Assembly (NCBI GenBank): GCA_001885315.1
Contig: MLPZ01000001.1
Location: 248,001 to 312,000 of the forward strand
Direction: 5' to 3'
Length of the DNA: 64,000 bases
From: Treponema sp. CETP13
Lineage (GTDB): Bacteria; Spirochaetota; Spirochaetia; Treponematales; Treponemataceae
The position numbers and the translations under genes are program-made. This document shows, piece after piece, positions 36,573 through 45,209 of this stretch. Below the pieces are notes generated by a model. It saw only the letters and a program-made list of their open reading frames with translations, was not told where the DNA came from and did not search any database. Position 1 is the stretch's first letter; every line of letters begins with the position of its first letter.

Positions 36573-38653
36573 ATGGCAAAGCTAAATATAAAGTATTTTC
36601 TGTTATTTGTACATTTGTTGTTGCAATATTTTTATTCACAACATGTTCTCAGACTACAACAGTTAGCGATACATCAGGGAGTGTTCCTCAGGATTTAAAA
36701 GTTATTTCTGAGTTATCTAGTTCAACTGAAATAATGCTTTCATGGTCTCTAGTAGAAAATGCTACAGAATATTACGTTTATTATTCAACGACAGCAAATG
36801 ATTCTTCAGCACAGAGTATTCCTGCTTCTCCTCCGCCAAATGGAAATTTTTTATCTGGAACTCGATTATCTATAGTTCGTAATTTAGAGGTCGATACAAC
36901 GTATTACTTTAGTGTTTTGCTATTATAAACTCTTTAGAAAGTGATAAATCAGAAGAGGTTTCAGCTACTACTAGTTCAGAGGGAGAAAGCCAAGAAGAAA
37001 ACGCAACAACCGGTGATTATATCTTAATAGATTCGAATACAAGTTCTTTGACTTTATCAGGTCTTTCAAATAATAATTTATATTTAATTAAAACAAATCC
37101 AAGTGATAATACAATTTCTTATAGTATGACAGGATGTGTAGAAAGTGTTACTGTGTCGGAAGATTCTTCGGATTCAAGTACAGATGAATCTGATAATGTT
37201 CTTTCACCTGTTATAAATTCTATAGATACGATTGATACTTCTAATTCTGTCGAAACTTATCTCTCTGGGGTATTTGATGATGGTACAAAGACTATTAGTC
37301 GATATGATAATCCTGATGTTCGTGATTTTAATAATAACCCTCCCGAGTTGGTCGGTGATGTTACAAGTTCTATTGTTACAAGCTCTAGAAGTGTACTAAG
37401 TACAAGTTCAGATTCTTCAACTGATACAGATACTGATAGCTATACAGATACTGATATAGCAAATGCGACAAAATCTTTTTATGTCCAAGATGCTGATGAT
37501 GATTGGGTAGAGGAAGATGCTACCTTGTATGCAATAGGCGATAATTGTTATGTATGGATAGCAGATGATAACTATGATGATGAATCTGATTCTGATTCGG
37601 ATAATGTTGTAACAACAACCCAAGCACAAGCAATTGCAGACAAATTTGATCTTGTATATGATCCAGAAACTGCGGTTTTCGGTGACAAATATGATGAAGA
37701 TGATGCAGCTGAAGGAACTTATTTAGTGGATCCAGCAGAGAAAATATCAATCTTTATTTATGATATTAGCTATGATTATGACGAGGATCAAAGTAGTGGA
37801 ACATTCGGTTTTTTCTGGGCAAAAGACTTTTATACCGATAATTACATGCAAGAGACGTATGAATACAGAAGTAATGAAACAGAAATGTTTTATATAGATG
37901 CATATTTTTTAGATAAATATTCAGATTATATGTATTCTACCTTAGCACATGAGTTTCAACATATGCTTCATTTTGTACATAAATATATTGAGCAAGGGTT
38001 ATCTTCTTCGACTTGGTTTAACGAAATGTTATCTATGACATGCGAAGATATGATGCAAGATTTATTAGAAATAGATGATGATTATTCTCCAAAGTCACGT
38101 TTGTGGTATTTTAATCAGTATTATAATTATGGAATGACAGATTGGCTAGATGATGATGGGGTCTATATCTCTTATGCAAATGCTTATGCTTTTGGAGCTT
38201 ATATGGCGCGAAATTATGAGGGAGCATCATTTGTTCAAGAGCTTGCTTCTAATGATAGTGTAGATATGGATTCTATTACGGCAGCATTATCTACCTTTGG
38301 TTATTCGGATGAGTTTGATGACATTTTTGAGGATTGGGGACAAGCTCTGATCTATACAGATGCAACCGATGTTTCAGATACTCTTTCGTACAACAAAACT
38401 GTAGAAGATGATACAGGAATTTACGACGATTATACGTATCCATTTAATGCAATAGATTTGACTTCAGATGATTATAACGGGGGGGGGACCAACAATTTAT
38501 TCAGCAACAGATGATTTAGGGTCTCTTTATCCTTATGGATTTTCGGTACATTCTGTTACAGATGATGATGATAATACCAGTTTTACTGGCACTGTAACAT
38601 TAGAACTGTCAACTAGAGATACAAATGAAGTTATGTATGTCTTGGTAGACTAA
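36573..38653 (+). pseudogene. Frame-disrupted lipoprotein metallopeptidase (M30/hyicolysin-like) with FnIII-like domain
   Basis: Three frame changes interrupt one gene. The start ATG at 36573 (GGAG 8 bases upstream) encodes MAKLNIKYF, then the frame changes at a T4 run (36597-36600) into SVICTFVVAIFLFTTCSQ, a lipoprotein signal. A fibronectin-III-like segment (MLSWSLVENATEYYVYYSTT) ends at another T4 run (near 36915-36918), after which the frame continues to 38514. This part holds LAHEFQHMLHF, an HExxH zinc site, and an E in TWFNEML, as in M30 peptidases. A G9 tract at 38479 gives a premature stop; a G8 tract would extend the protein to 38653. One extra T in each T4 run would repair the 5' part. 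It may be a pseudogene, a phase-variable gene or partly mis-sequenced. Confidence 0.65.
38479..38487 (+). repeat. Poly-G tract (9 G) inside the peptidase reading frame
   Basis: Nine consecutive G in a strongly AT-rich region. With nine G the reading frame ends at 38514; with eight it continues to 38653 through 55 further residues. Homopolymeric G tracts of this length are known slippage sites in treponemes. Confidence 0.8.
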
Positions 38654-38789
38654 TAAACAAAATGAAGATGAAATAAGTTTAATAGATTTATCTGCAGGAA
38701 TTGTTATGTATTATAGTTGTTTTTGCAGTTTTTTATTCTAATCTTTTACCGTGCTATTTATTTTATAAATTGGATAAAAACTAATCTCT

Positions 38790-38824
38790 TTTTTTTATTA
38801 ATTATTTATGATATAATCCGATAA
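38790..38824 (+). promoter_or_regulatory. Putative promoter(s) for the flbD-motA operon
   Basis: TATAAT at 38812-38817 is a perfect sigma-70 -10 box, but the -35 region is only a T-run. It overlaps TCCGATAA at 38817-38824, which matches 7 of 8 bases of the sigma-28 -10 consensus, with TTAATTAT 11 bases upstream as a poor -35. The ATG of flbD is at 38832 with no Shine-Dalgarno sequence. Downstream of a terminator and an inserted gene, a new promoter is needed here. Confidence 0.45.
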
Positions 38825-38831
38825 TTAGAAT

Positions 38832-39029
38832 ATGATAGAAGTAGAACGTTTAAATGGAACTTTATATTGGATTAATCCTCATCAAATAGAAATAATAGAA
38901 TGCAATCCTGATGTGACACTTTGCATGCTTTCAGGTAAAAAGTTTGTTGTTAAGAACTCTCCTGAAGATATTATAAAAAAGATTATAGATTACCGAAAAA
39001 AAATCGGCGCTTTTAAAAACGAATTGTAG
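38832..39029 (+). CDS. flbD: FlbD, small flagellar protein
   Basis: The 65-residue product matches the FlbD family seen between flgE and motA in spirochaetes: MIEVERLNGTLYWINPHQIE and the closing SPEDIIKKIIDYRKK. The fold is probably beta-beta-alpha; the role in motility is not established. The stop codon TAG supplies the first G of the 9-base G tract that precedes motA. Confidence 0.9.
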   Translation: MIEVERLNGTLYWINPHQIEIIECNPDVTLCMLSGKKFVVKNSPEDIIKKIIDYRKKIGAFKNEL

Positions 39030-39037
39030 GGGGGGGG
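39029..39037 (+). repeat. Poly-G tract (9 G) serving as the motA ribosome binding site
   Basis: Nine G run from the last base of the flbD stop codon to one base before the A-ATG of motA. It is the only purine-rich candidate for a Shine-Dalgarno sequence. Changes in length would alter the position and strength of pairing with 16S rRNA. Confidence 0.8.
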
Positions 39038-39038
39038 A

Positions 39039-39830
39039 ATGGATTTAGCGAGTATTCTTGGTGTTGCTGGGGGATTAGCATCTCTTATTTTTGCTGTTGC
39101 AACCGGCCCAAGTGGTATAGGTGGTCTGTCTGGGATTTTTAATATCCCATCGCTTGTTTTTGTAATTTTTGGTTCATTTTGTGCTATACTTCTTTCTTTT
39201 CCAATGCATAATGTTTTTAAAATGTTTGGAGTAATGGGTGGAATTTTTCATATTCCAGATTATAACGAAAATAATCTTATCCAAAATATGGTTGCTCTTG
39301 CAGAAAAAGCTCGGCGTGAAGGTATTCTAGCTTTAGAAGAAGGTTTAGAAGATATGACAGACCCTTTTATGAAAACAGGGTTACGTCTTGTTGTTGATGG
39401 TACAGATGGGACAATTATTCAAGCTATTATGGAAAACGAAATTAATCAGTTAGAAGATAGACATTTAGGTTGGATAACAATGATTATTCAGTGGGCAGGG
39501 TTAGGTCCTTCTTATGGTATGATGGGAACAGTTATTGGACTTATTGGTATGCTTTCTAATATGGAAGACACATCTTCTATTGGACCTAATATGGCTATAG
39601 CGCTTGTAACAACTTTGTATGGTTCTTTGTTGGCGAATATGTTTTTGGTTCCAATTTCTAATAAACTTACGTATCATCACAAAAAAGAAATAAAAACTCG
39701 AGAAATGGTTCTAGAAGGTGTTCTTTCTATTCAGGCAGGAGATAATCCTCGGGTTTTAGCTATGAAATTATTGACATATTTGGATCCAGAGTCGAGAAAA
39801 ACAATCGAAGCAGATGTTCTAAAGGATTAA
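39039..39830 (+). CDS. motA: Flagellar stator protein MotA
   Basis: MotA forms the ring of the ion-driven stator. The 263-residue product has four hydrophobic segments: the first at the N-terminus (LASILGVAGGLASLIFAVA), the second near 45-60, and a pair near 155-210 with the motif GPSYGMMGTVIGLIGML and ALVTTLYGSLLANMF. The large cytoplasmic loop contains the usual charged residues (EKARREGILALEEG). The poly-G tract immediately upstream acts as its ribosome binding site. motB starts 3 bp later. Confidence 0.95.
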   Translation: MDLASILGVAGGLASLIFAVATGPSGIGGLSGIFNIPSLVFVIFGSFCAILLSFPMHNVFKMFGVMGGIFHIPDYNENNLIQNMVALAEKARREGILALEEGLEDMTDPFMKTGLRLVVDGTDGTIIQAIMENEINQLEDRHLGWITMIIQWAGLGPSYGMMGTVIGLIGMLSNMEDTSSIGPNMAIALVTTLYGSLLANMFLVPISNKLTYHHKKEIKTREMVLEGVLSIQAGDNPRVLAMKLLTYLDPESRKTIEADVLKD

Positions 39831-39833
39831 TGG

Positions 39834-40553
39834 ATGGCAAAAAAACAAAAAAAGACCTTGGCAGGGCCTTCAAAGGCTTGGCTTGAAACTTATGGAGATA
39901 TGATTACTCTTATGTTGTGCTTTTTTGTTATGCTTTTTAACCCAACAGAGGTTGATAAAGTTCAAGTTGCAGCTATTTCTGTGGCACTTAATGGCGATCC
40001 AAATGTTGGTGGAATTTCTTTAGCAGATGGCACAATGTCAGATTTAGGTAATAATATTAATTCTCTACCTAGTATGGAAAAAGGTTCAAATTTAGGTCCG
40101 GCGTTTAAGAAGGCTATAAGTCTTTTTTCTCCAGATTTAAAATCAAATAAAGTGAGTATTACTTCTGATCAGCGAGGGTTAGTTATAACGCTTGCTTCTG
40201 ATTCTTTTTTTAGGACAGGAAGTGCAGAATTAGATATAGAAGAAACTCGAGAAACTCTTTTGCGTCTTTCTCAGTTTTTATCTTCTAGTGATTTAGGTAA
40301 TCGTCAGTTTCGTATAGAAGGGCATACAGATTCTACTCCTGTCGATCCTGATATGTGGCCCAGTAACTGGGAACTATCTTCTATGCGTGCGATAAATGTG
40401 TTACACTATCTAAGCGATTTTGGTGCAGATGAAGCACGATTTTCAATCGTTGGATATTCAAATACAATGCCTAAGTATAGTAATGATACAGCTGAAGGGC
40501 GAGCATATAATCGCCGGGTTGATATTATCATTCTGGACGAAGGACATTTTTAA
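39834..40553 (+). CDS. motB: Flagellar stator protein MotB
   Basis: The 239-residue product has one transmembrane helix with the ion-binding Asp in [16 protein letters not shown], a plug region and a C-terminal OmpA-like peptidoglycan-binding domain ([28 protein letters not shown]-type end seen as [13 protein letters not shown]). It couples MotA to the cell wall. AAGGA precedes the start; fliL follows after 30 bp. Confidence 0.95.
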   Translation: MAKKQKKTLAGPSKAWLETYGDMITLMLCFFVMLFNPTEVDKVQVAAISVALNGDPNVGGISLADGTMSDLGNNINSLPSMEKGSNLGPAFKKAISLFSPDLKSNKVSITSDQRGLVITLASDSFFRTGSAELDIEETRETLLRLSQFLSSSDLGNRQFRIEGHTDSTPVDPDMWPSNWELSSMRAINVLHYLSDFGADEARFSIVGYSNTMPKYSNDTAEGRAYNRRVDIIILDEGHF

Positions 40554-40583
40554 TGTTACTATAAATAGTATAGGGAGTTTTAT

Positions 40584-41129
40584 ATGGCAGATGATGATGT
40601 AGATCTTAATGTTGATGATGTTGCAGACAGTTCCCCTGATAAAAAAAAGAGTCCCGGAAATGGATTGCTTTCTGGTATGCTCAAATGGATTTTAATTGCG
40701 GTTGCAGCTATTATTCTTATTGTTACCGTTGTGGTTGTCACTGTAAAAATTACTAATTCTAGTACTCCAGAAGTTAGTGCTATTCCTGTTTCTAAGGAAT
40801 ATATTGGGAAAAAAGAAGCACTTTCTTGGTATAAAGATATAGATCAAATTCGAACAAAAACGAGTGATACAACATCTCATATTGTGAGTGTTCAAGTATA
40901 TTTAGGGTATAAACTTGATGATCAAAAAGTTTCTGCAGAAATTTCACAGCGAATTGTTGAAATTAGAGATTTTTTGCGCCGTTATTTTGCACAAAAAAAA
41001 GCTGTTGAGTTAACCCCACTGTCAGAAGATCAGCTACGCGCAGAAATAAAACGAGCTATTAATGATGATATACTTGGTGAAACGGCAATAAAAGATGTTC
41101 GTTTTATGATTTTTGATGTTTCAGAATAG
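40584..41129 (+). CDS. fliL: Flagellar basal-body-associated protein FliL
   Basis: The 181-residue product has an acidic cytoplasmic N-terminus (MADDDVDLNVDDVAD), one transmembrane helix (WILIAVAAIILIVTVVVVTV, residues 37-56) and a periplasmic stomatin-like domain ending with AEIKRAINDDILGETAIKDV and RFMIFDVSE. FliL forms rings around the stator and supports motor torque. TAGGGAG lies before the start. Confidence 0.93.
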   Translation: MADDDVDLNVDDVADSSPDKKKSPGNGLLSGMLKWILIAVAAIILIVTVVVVTVKITNSSTPEVSAIPVSKEYIGKKEALSWYKDIDQIRTKTSDTTSHIVSVQVYLGYKLDDQKVSAEISQRIVEIRDFLRRYFAQKKAVELTPLSEDQLRAEIKRAINDDILGETAIKDVRFMIFDVSE

Positions 41130-41147
41130 AAGTGAAGGGTTGTATGC

Positions 41148-42182
41148 ATGAATGAAGTATTATCACAGGATGAAATAGATCAGCTTTTACAGGCAATAAG
41201 TTCTGGAGATACAGAAACAGAAGAATTTAAACCTGTTAGCGATACTCGTAAAATTAAAATCTATGATTTTAAACGTCCTGGTAAATTTTCAAAAGAACAG
41301 ATTCGTACCATTTCTGTTATGCATGAAACTTTTGCCCGTTTAACAACAACGAGTCTTTCTGCTCAATTACGTACCATGGTTCATGTGCATGTAGCATCTG
41401 TAGATGAGTTAACGTATGAAGAGTTTACTCGTTCTGTTCCTACACCTACAACCATGGCTGTTATTAACATGGATCCTCTAAAAGGAAATGCTATTCTTGA
41501 AATTGATCCTGCTATTACATTTAGTATTATTGATCGTTTGTTTGGAGGTCAAGGTACCGCTACTAAAGTACAGAGAGAACTTACAGATATAGAGCAATCC
41601 GTAATGGATAGCATTATCGTACGTATCCTTGCAAATATGCGTGAAGCGTGGACTCAAGTTATTGACTTGCGCCCTCGTTTAGGACAAATAGAAACAAACC
41701 CGCAATTTGCACAGATTGTACCTCCTTCAGAAATGGTTGTTCTTGTTACTCTTGAAACAAAAATAGGCGAAGAAGAAGGTATGATGAACTTTTGTATTCC
41801 ATACATTACTTTAGAGCCTATTATTTCTAAACTTTCATCACAATTTTGGTTTTCTAGTGTACGTAGAAATTCTACTACTCAGTATCTTGGAGTTTTAAAA
41901 GAAAAGCTTTCTGATGTATATATGGATATTGTTGCAGAAATTGGAACGATAAATTTACCAATTCGTGATGTTTTAGGTTTAAGAGTTGGCGATATTGTCC
42001 GATTATCTAATGTAAAGGTAGGTGAACCACTACCCTTAAATATCGGGAATAAAAAGAAGTTTTTATATCAACCAGGTGTGATTGGTAAAAAGATGGCGGT
42101 TCAGATTACTAACAAATTAGAAGAAATTGTAGCTGATGAATTTGAAGAATTGTCAGCAGAAGGAGATGAATCTTATGAGTGA
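41148..42182 (+). CDS. fliM: Flagellar motor switch protein FliM
   Basis: The 344-residue product has the N-terminal CheY-P-binding motif (LSQDEIDQLLQAI), a linker, the CheC-like middle domain (FARLTTTSLSAQLRTMVHV; ILEIDPAITFSIIDRLFGGQG) and a C-terminal SpoA domain (LRVGDIVRLSNVKVGEPLPL). It senses CheY-P and passes the signal to FliG. The stop codon overlaps the start of fliY by 8 bases. Confidence 0.96.
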   Translation: MNEVLSQDEIDQLLQAISSGDTETEEFKPVSDTRKIKIYDFKRPGKFSKEQIRTISVMHETFARLTTTSLSAQLRTMVHVHVASVDELTYEEFTRSVPTPTTMAVINMDPLKGNAILEIDPAITFSIIDRLFGGQGTATKVQRELTDIEQSVMDSIIVRILANMREAWTQVIDLRPRLGQIETNPQFAQIVPPSEMVVLVTLETKIGEEEGMMNFCIPYITLEPIISKLSSQFWFSSVRRNSTTQYLGVLKEKLSDVYMDIVAEIGTINLPIRDVLGLRVGDIVRLSNVKVGEPLPLNIGNKKKFLYQPGVIGKKMAVQITNKLEEIVADEFEELSAEGDESYE

Positions 42183-43314
42183 TGGTGCAATATCACAAGA
42201 TGAAATTGATGCTTTATTATCTGGAACTGATCTTAGCGGTGTGGATTTAGCGGATTCTCCCTCTGTCCCAGTGAATCTTGATATTTCATATATTCAAACT
42301 ATGGCAACGTCAATAAAAGACCAGCTTTCATCATGTATGGACACTATGGCAGGAATTGCTGTTACTACTGGGAATCCTGTAGTAGAAATTATTGATCGTG
42401 AAGGAATTTTGCAAAAACTGCCAGAGATGGTTGTTTGTATTATGGTTGATTATTCAGCAGGATTAAAGGGTGATCATATTTTTTTAATGCCACATGAATT
42501 TGTTCAGAAATTTGTTGGCTTAGTAAATAAAGAAGAAGCTCCAGAAGTTGATGAAATGGCTATGTCTGTTGTTTCAGAAATGATTTCTACGTATAATGGA
42601 TCAGAAATTACAGAGTTAACAAAAGGTGGTAAACTTTCAGATTTAGCTTCTAATCCCGCAACTCCTGTTGATAGCCCAAAAGCTGCTGTTAGATTTCCAC
42701 AAGGTAAATTTGTTTTAATTTCATATCCAGTGTCTTTTGATGGGGCTGCTTTTACTATTTGGGAATGTATTTCTATGGAACCTGCACAAGGGATAACTGT
42801 TGCTCTTGGTGGTACTGATTCAACTGCCGACGATGCAAAAAATGGTTTATCTGCTGCAGAGATGCAACAGATGTCTAATATGGCAACAGGTCCTAATCCT
42901 CAACAGCAGGGGATTCCTCAACAACAGATGGGAATGCCACAGCAACAAATGGGTATGCAAGGTATGCAAATGAATAACGGAATGGTTTATGGTTCTCCTA
43001 ATGTGCAACAAATTCAATATCCAAATCTTACCCAAGGTATGAATAATCAAGAACAAGGTAATATTGGTCTTATCATGGATGTTTACATGGAAATGACCGT
43101 AGAACTTGGCCGTACAAAAAAACAAATTAAAGAAATACTTGGTATGGGTGAAGGTACGATTATCGAACTTGATAAGCTTGCTGGGGAGCCTGTAGATATT
43201 CTTGTAAACCATAAGCCTATCGCAAAAGGTGAGGTTGTTGTAATTGATGAAAACTTTGGTGTTCGTGTAACAGAAATTCTATCCCCAATGGAGCGAGTTA
43301 CCGACTTACATTAA
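42175..43314 (+). CDS. fliY: Flagellar motor switch phosphatase/FliN-type protein FliY
   Basis: The 379-residue product has an N-terminal EIDALL motif like that of FliM, a CheC-like domain (residues 35-205) and a C-terminal FliN-type SpoA domain (VTVELGRTKKQIKEILGMGE). The two are joined by a Gln/Met-rich linker (QQGIPQQQMGMPQQQMGMQG). FliY forms the lower C ring; in other bacteria the CheC region removes phosphate from CheY. The ATG at 42175 overlaps fliM by 8 bases and is favoured over an upstream ATG in that gene. Confidence 0.94.
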   Translation: MSDGAISQDEIDALLSGTDLSGVDLADSPSVPVNLDISYIQTMATSIKDQLSSCMDTMAGIAVTTGNPVVEIIDREGILQKLPEMVVCIMVDYSAGLKGDHIFLMPHEFVQKFVGLVNKEEAPEVDEMAMSVVSEMISTYNGSEITELTKGGKLSDLASNPATPVDSPKAAVRFPQGKFVLISYPVSFDGAAFTIWECISMEPAQGITVALGGTDSTADDAKNGLSAAEMQQMSNMATGPNPQQQGIPQQQMGMPQQQMGMQGMQMNNGMVYGSPNVQQIQYPNLTQGMNNQEQGNIGLIMDVYMEMTVELGRTKKQIKEILGMGEGTIIELDKLAGEPVDILVNHKPIAKGEVVVIDENFGVRVTEILSPMERVTDLH

Positions 43315-43350
43315 AACATCATTGTTTTTTTAGTTTTTGGGAGGAAACTT

Positions 43351-44013
43351 ATTAAAACAAAACTACAGTATAAAAAATTCTTTTCATTATGTTTCGTATG
43401 TTTATTTACTTTATCGATTTTTGCAGCCTCAACAGATTCACAAGAAAACGATACTTTAGAAGATATAGATAATACTTCGATAACTAACACAGAAAGTTCT
43501 AAGGATATAGAAAGCTCATTTGTTATAGCTGATAATGCAAATATTCCTGAGGAAGATTTGACTACTGAAAATTCGACTTCGACTTTGGGGCTTTTTGTTC
43601 GCATGATTCTTGTATTGGCTCTTGTGATTCTTATCATTTATGCTTTAACGTATTTTCTTAAAAAAAGTGGTAAAAATATTGCAAATGATGATCCTTATTT
43701 AAAACGAACAGCTTCAATAACCGTGTCTGCTGGTAAAACTGTACAGGTAATAACACTTGGTACAAAAGCATATATTATTGGTGTAAGTGATAGCAATGTA
43801 AATCTTATTAGTGAAATTGATGATCCCGACCTTGTTAATGCTATGAATTTAACTGCAGATGCTGAACCAAGCGGAAAGGCCAAAGATTTTGCTTCTATTT
43901 TGGCTAAATTTACACATTCTGCCTCAGAATCAGCTAGTTTGGGGCTAAAAAAACAGCAAAATCGTCTTAAAAAACTTAATTCTCAAAATGAGGATGAACC
44001 ATATGGTCGGTAA
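43351..44013 (+). CDS. fliO: Flagellar biosynthesis protein FliO (spirochaete FliZ), apparent ATT start
   Basis: FliO assists FliP assembly in the export gate. The product (220 residues if started at 43351) has a signal peptide (FFSLCFVCLFTLSIFAAS), an acidic stretch, one transmembrane helix (FVRMILVLALVILIIYALTY) and a short conserved C-terminal domain (ITVSAGKTVQVITLGTKAY). The frame between the fliY stop and residue 70 has no ATG, GTG or TTG, except the TTG at 43558 which would lose the signal peptide. GGGAGG ends 6 bases before ATT at 43351, so ATT is the likely start. It overlaps fliP by 11 bases. Confidence 0.85.
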   Translation: MKTKLQYKKFFSLCFVCLFTLSIFAASTDSQENDTLEDIDNTSITNTESSKDIESSFVIADNANIPEEDLTTENSTSTLGLFVRMILVLALVILIIYALTYFLKKSGKNIANDDPYLKRTASITVSAGKTVQVITLGTKAYIIGVSDSNVNLISEIDDPDLVNAMNLTADAEPSGKAKDFASILAKFTHSASESASLGLKKQQNRLKKLNSQNEDEPYGR

Positions 44014-44887
44014 GTTTGTTTTAAATAATAATAAGTGCAAATCAAATTATTCCAAAATTTCACACAAGTCTAATCGCATTTTTAAAGCTCTTGTTGTTGT
44101 CTTTATTTTTTTGTGTTGTATGAGTAGCATATCGGCTCAATCTACCTTTCCTCAAGGTAGTGCTGAAGGAACTACGGAATTGTCAAATAGTGTGGGGCGA
44201 GTTGATATTCCCCTTGTGGATTTATCTGTTAGACAGCCTGAAACAAATAGTGAAGTAGCGTTTTCTGTGCAAGTCCTTCTATTATTAACAGTTTTAACAT
44301 TGGCACCAAGTATTCTTATCTTGTGTACGACTTTTTTGCGTTTTTCTATTGTATTAAATTTTGTCAAAACAGCTCTTTCATTGCAGTCGGTTCCTTCTAC
44401 CACTGTATTAAATGGTATTGCTTTGTTTATGACACTATTTGTTATGTGGCCAACATTTACAACTGTATATAATGAAGCGTATAAACCTCTTTCTGATGGT
44501 GAACTGGGCATTACAGAAGCTGTACAAGCTGCTGAATCGCCAATAAGAGTTTTTATGTATGGACAAATGGCAGACAATACCGATTATATTAAAACTTTTA
44601 TGTCTATTGCAGATATGCCTAAACCACAAACACTTGCAGACGTTCCGACATATATTCTTATTCCATCTTATATTTTGCACGAATTAACTATTGCGTTTAA
44701 AATTGGTGTATTATTATACATTCCTTTTATTGTCATAGATATGGTTGTAGCTAGTATACTTATGAGTATGGGTATGATAATGTTACCGCCTGTTCAAATT
44801 TCGATGCCGTTTAAACTTATGCTTTTTGTGCTTGTTGATGGGTGGGGACTTCTTACTCAACAGCTTTTTACATCGATTATCAAGTAA
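44003..44887 (+). CDS. fliP: Flagellar export gate protein FliP
   Basis: The 294-residue product has a signal peptide (FKALVVVFIFLCCMSSISAQ), then the FliP core with LLTVLTLAPSILILCTTFLR and four membrane segments including LLYIPFIVIDMVVASILMSMGM and the terminal PFKLMLFVLVDGWGLL. FliP forms the export pore with FliQ and FliR. ATG at 44003 is preferred because GAGG lies 9 bases upstream; ATGs at 43988 and 43994 are possible. Confidence 0.95.
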   Translation: MVGKFVLNNNKCKSNYSKISHKSNRIFKALVVVFIFLCCMSSISAQSTFPQGSAEGTTELSNSVGRVDIPLVDLSVRQPETNSEVAFSVQVLLLLTVLTLAPSILILCTTFLRFSIVLNFVKTALSLQSVPSTTVLNGIALFMTLFVMWPTFTTVYNEAYKPLSDGELGITEAVQAAESPIRVFMYGQMADNTDYIKTFMSIADMPKPQTLADVPTYILIPSYILHELTIAFKIGVLLYIPFIVIDMVVASILMSMGMIMLPPVQISMPFKLMLFVLVDGWGLLTQQLFTSIIK

Positions 44888-44925
44888 CTATAAGTTTTAT
44901 TTAATGTTTTTTTGGGGGTGGTTTT

Positions 44926-45189
44926 ATGTCTATTGGTAGTTTAATAACGTTACTTCGTGCTGGAGTTTTTCAGATATTAAAACTTGCAGCTCCTGTTCTT
45001 GGGGCTGCGTTAATAGTTGGTCTTATTGTAGCTATTTTTCAAGCAACAACATCCATTCAGGAGCAAACACTTACCTTTGTTCCTAAATTAATCGCTATTC
45101 TTGTTGTTTTAGCGTTACTTGGTGGTTGGATGTTTCTTTCTATGCGAGATTATACGACACAACTTTTTGCTATGATTGGTAACATGTAA
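44926..45189 (+). CDS. fliQ: Flagellar export gate protein FliQ
   Basis: The 87-residue product has two transmembrane hairpin helices (ILKLAAPVLGAALIVGLIVA; IAILVVLALLGGWMFLSM) joined by the conserved FQATTSIQEQTLTFVPK loop of the FliQ family. GGGGGTGG precedes the start 6 bases upstream. It lies 38 bp after fliP and 20 bp before fliR. Confidence 0.95.
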   Translation: MSIGSLITLLRAGVFQILKLAAPVLGAALIVGLIVAIFQATTSIQEQTLTFVPKLIAILVVLALLGGWMFLSMRDYTTQLFAMIGNM

Positions 45190-45209
45190 AAACGGAGTTA
45201 CTGTAATAT

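Noticed and set aside
42847-43212. A 121-codon minus-strand open frame opposite fliY
   Set aside because: It is the reverse of the Gln/Met-rich linker and gives His/Leu-rich low-complexity sequence, a typical shadow.
44911-44920. G-rich stretch before fliQ
   Set aside because: It is GGGGGTGG, an ordinary strong ribosome binding site with only five G in a row, not a slippage tract.
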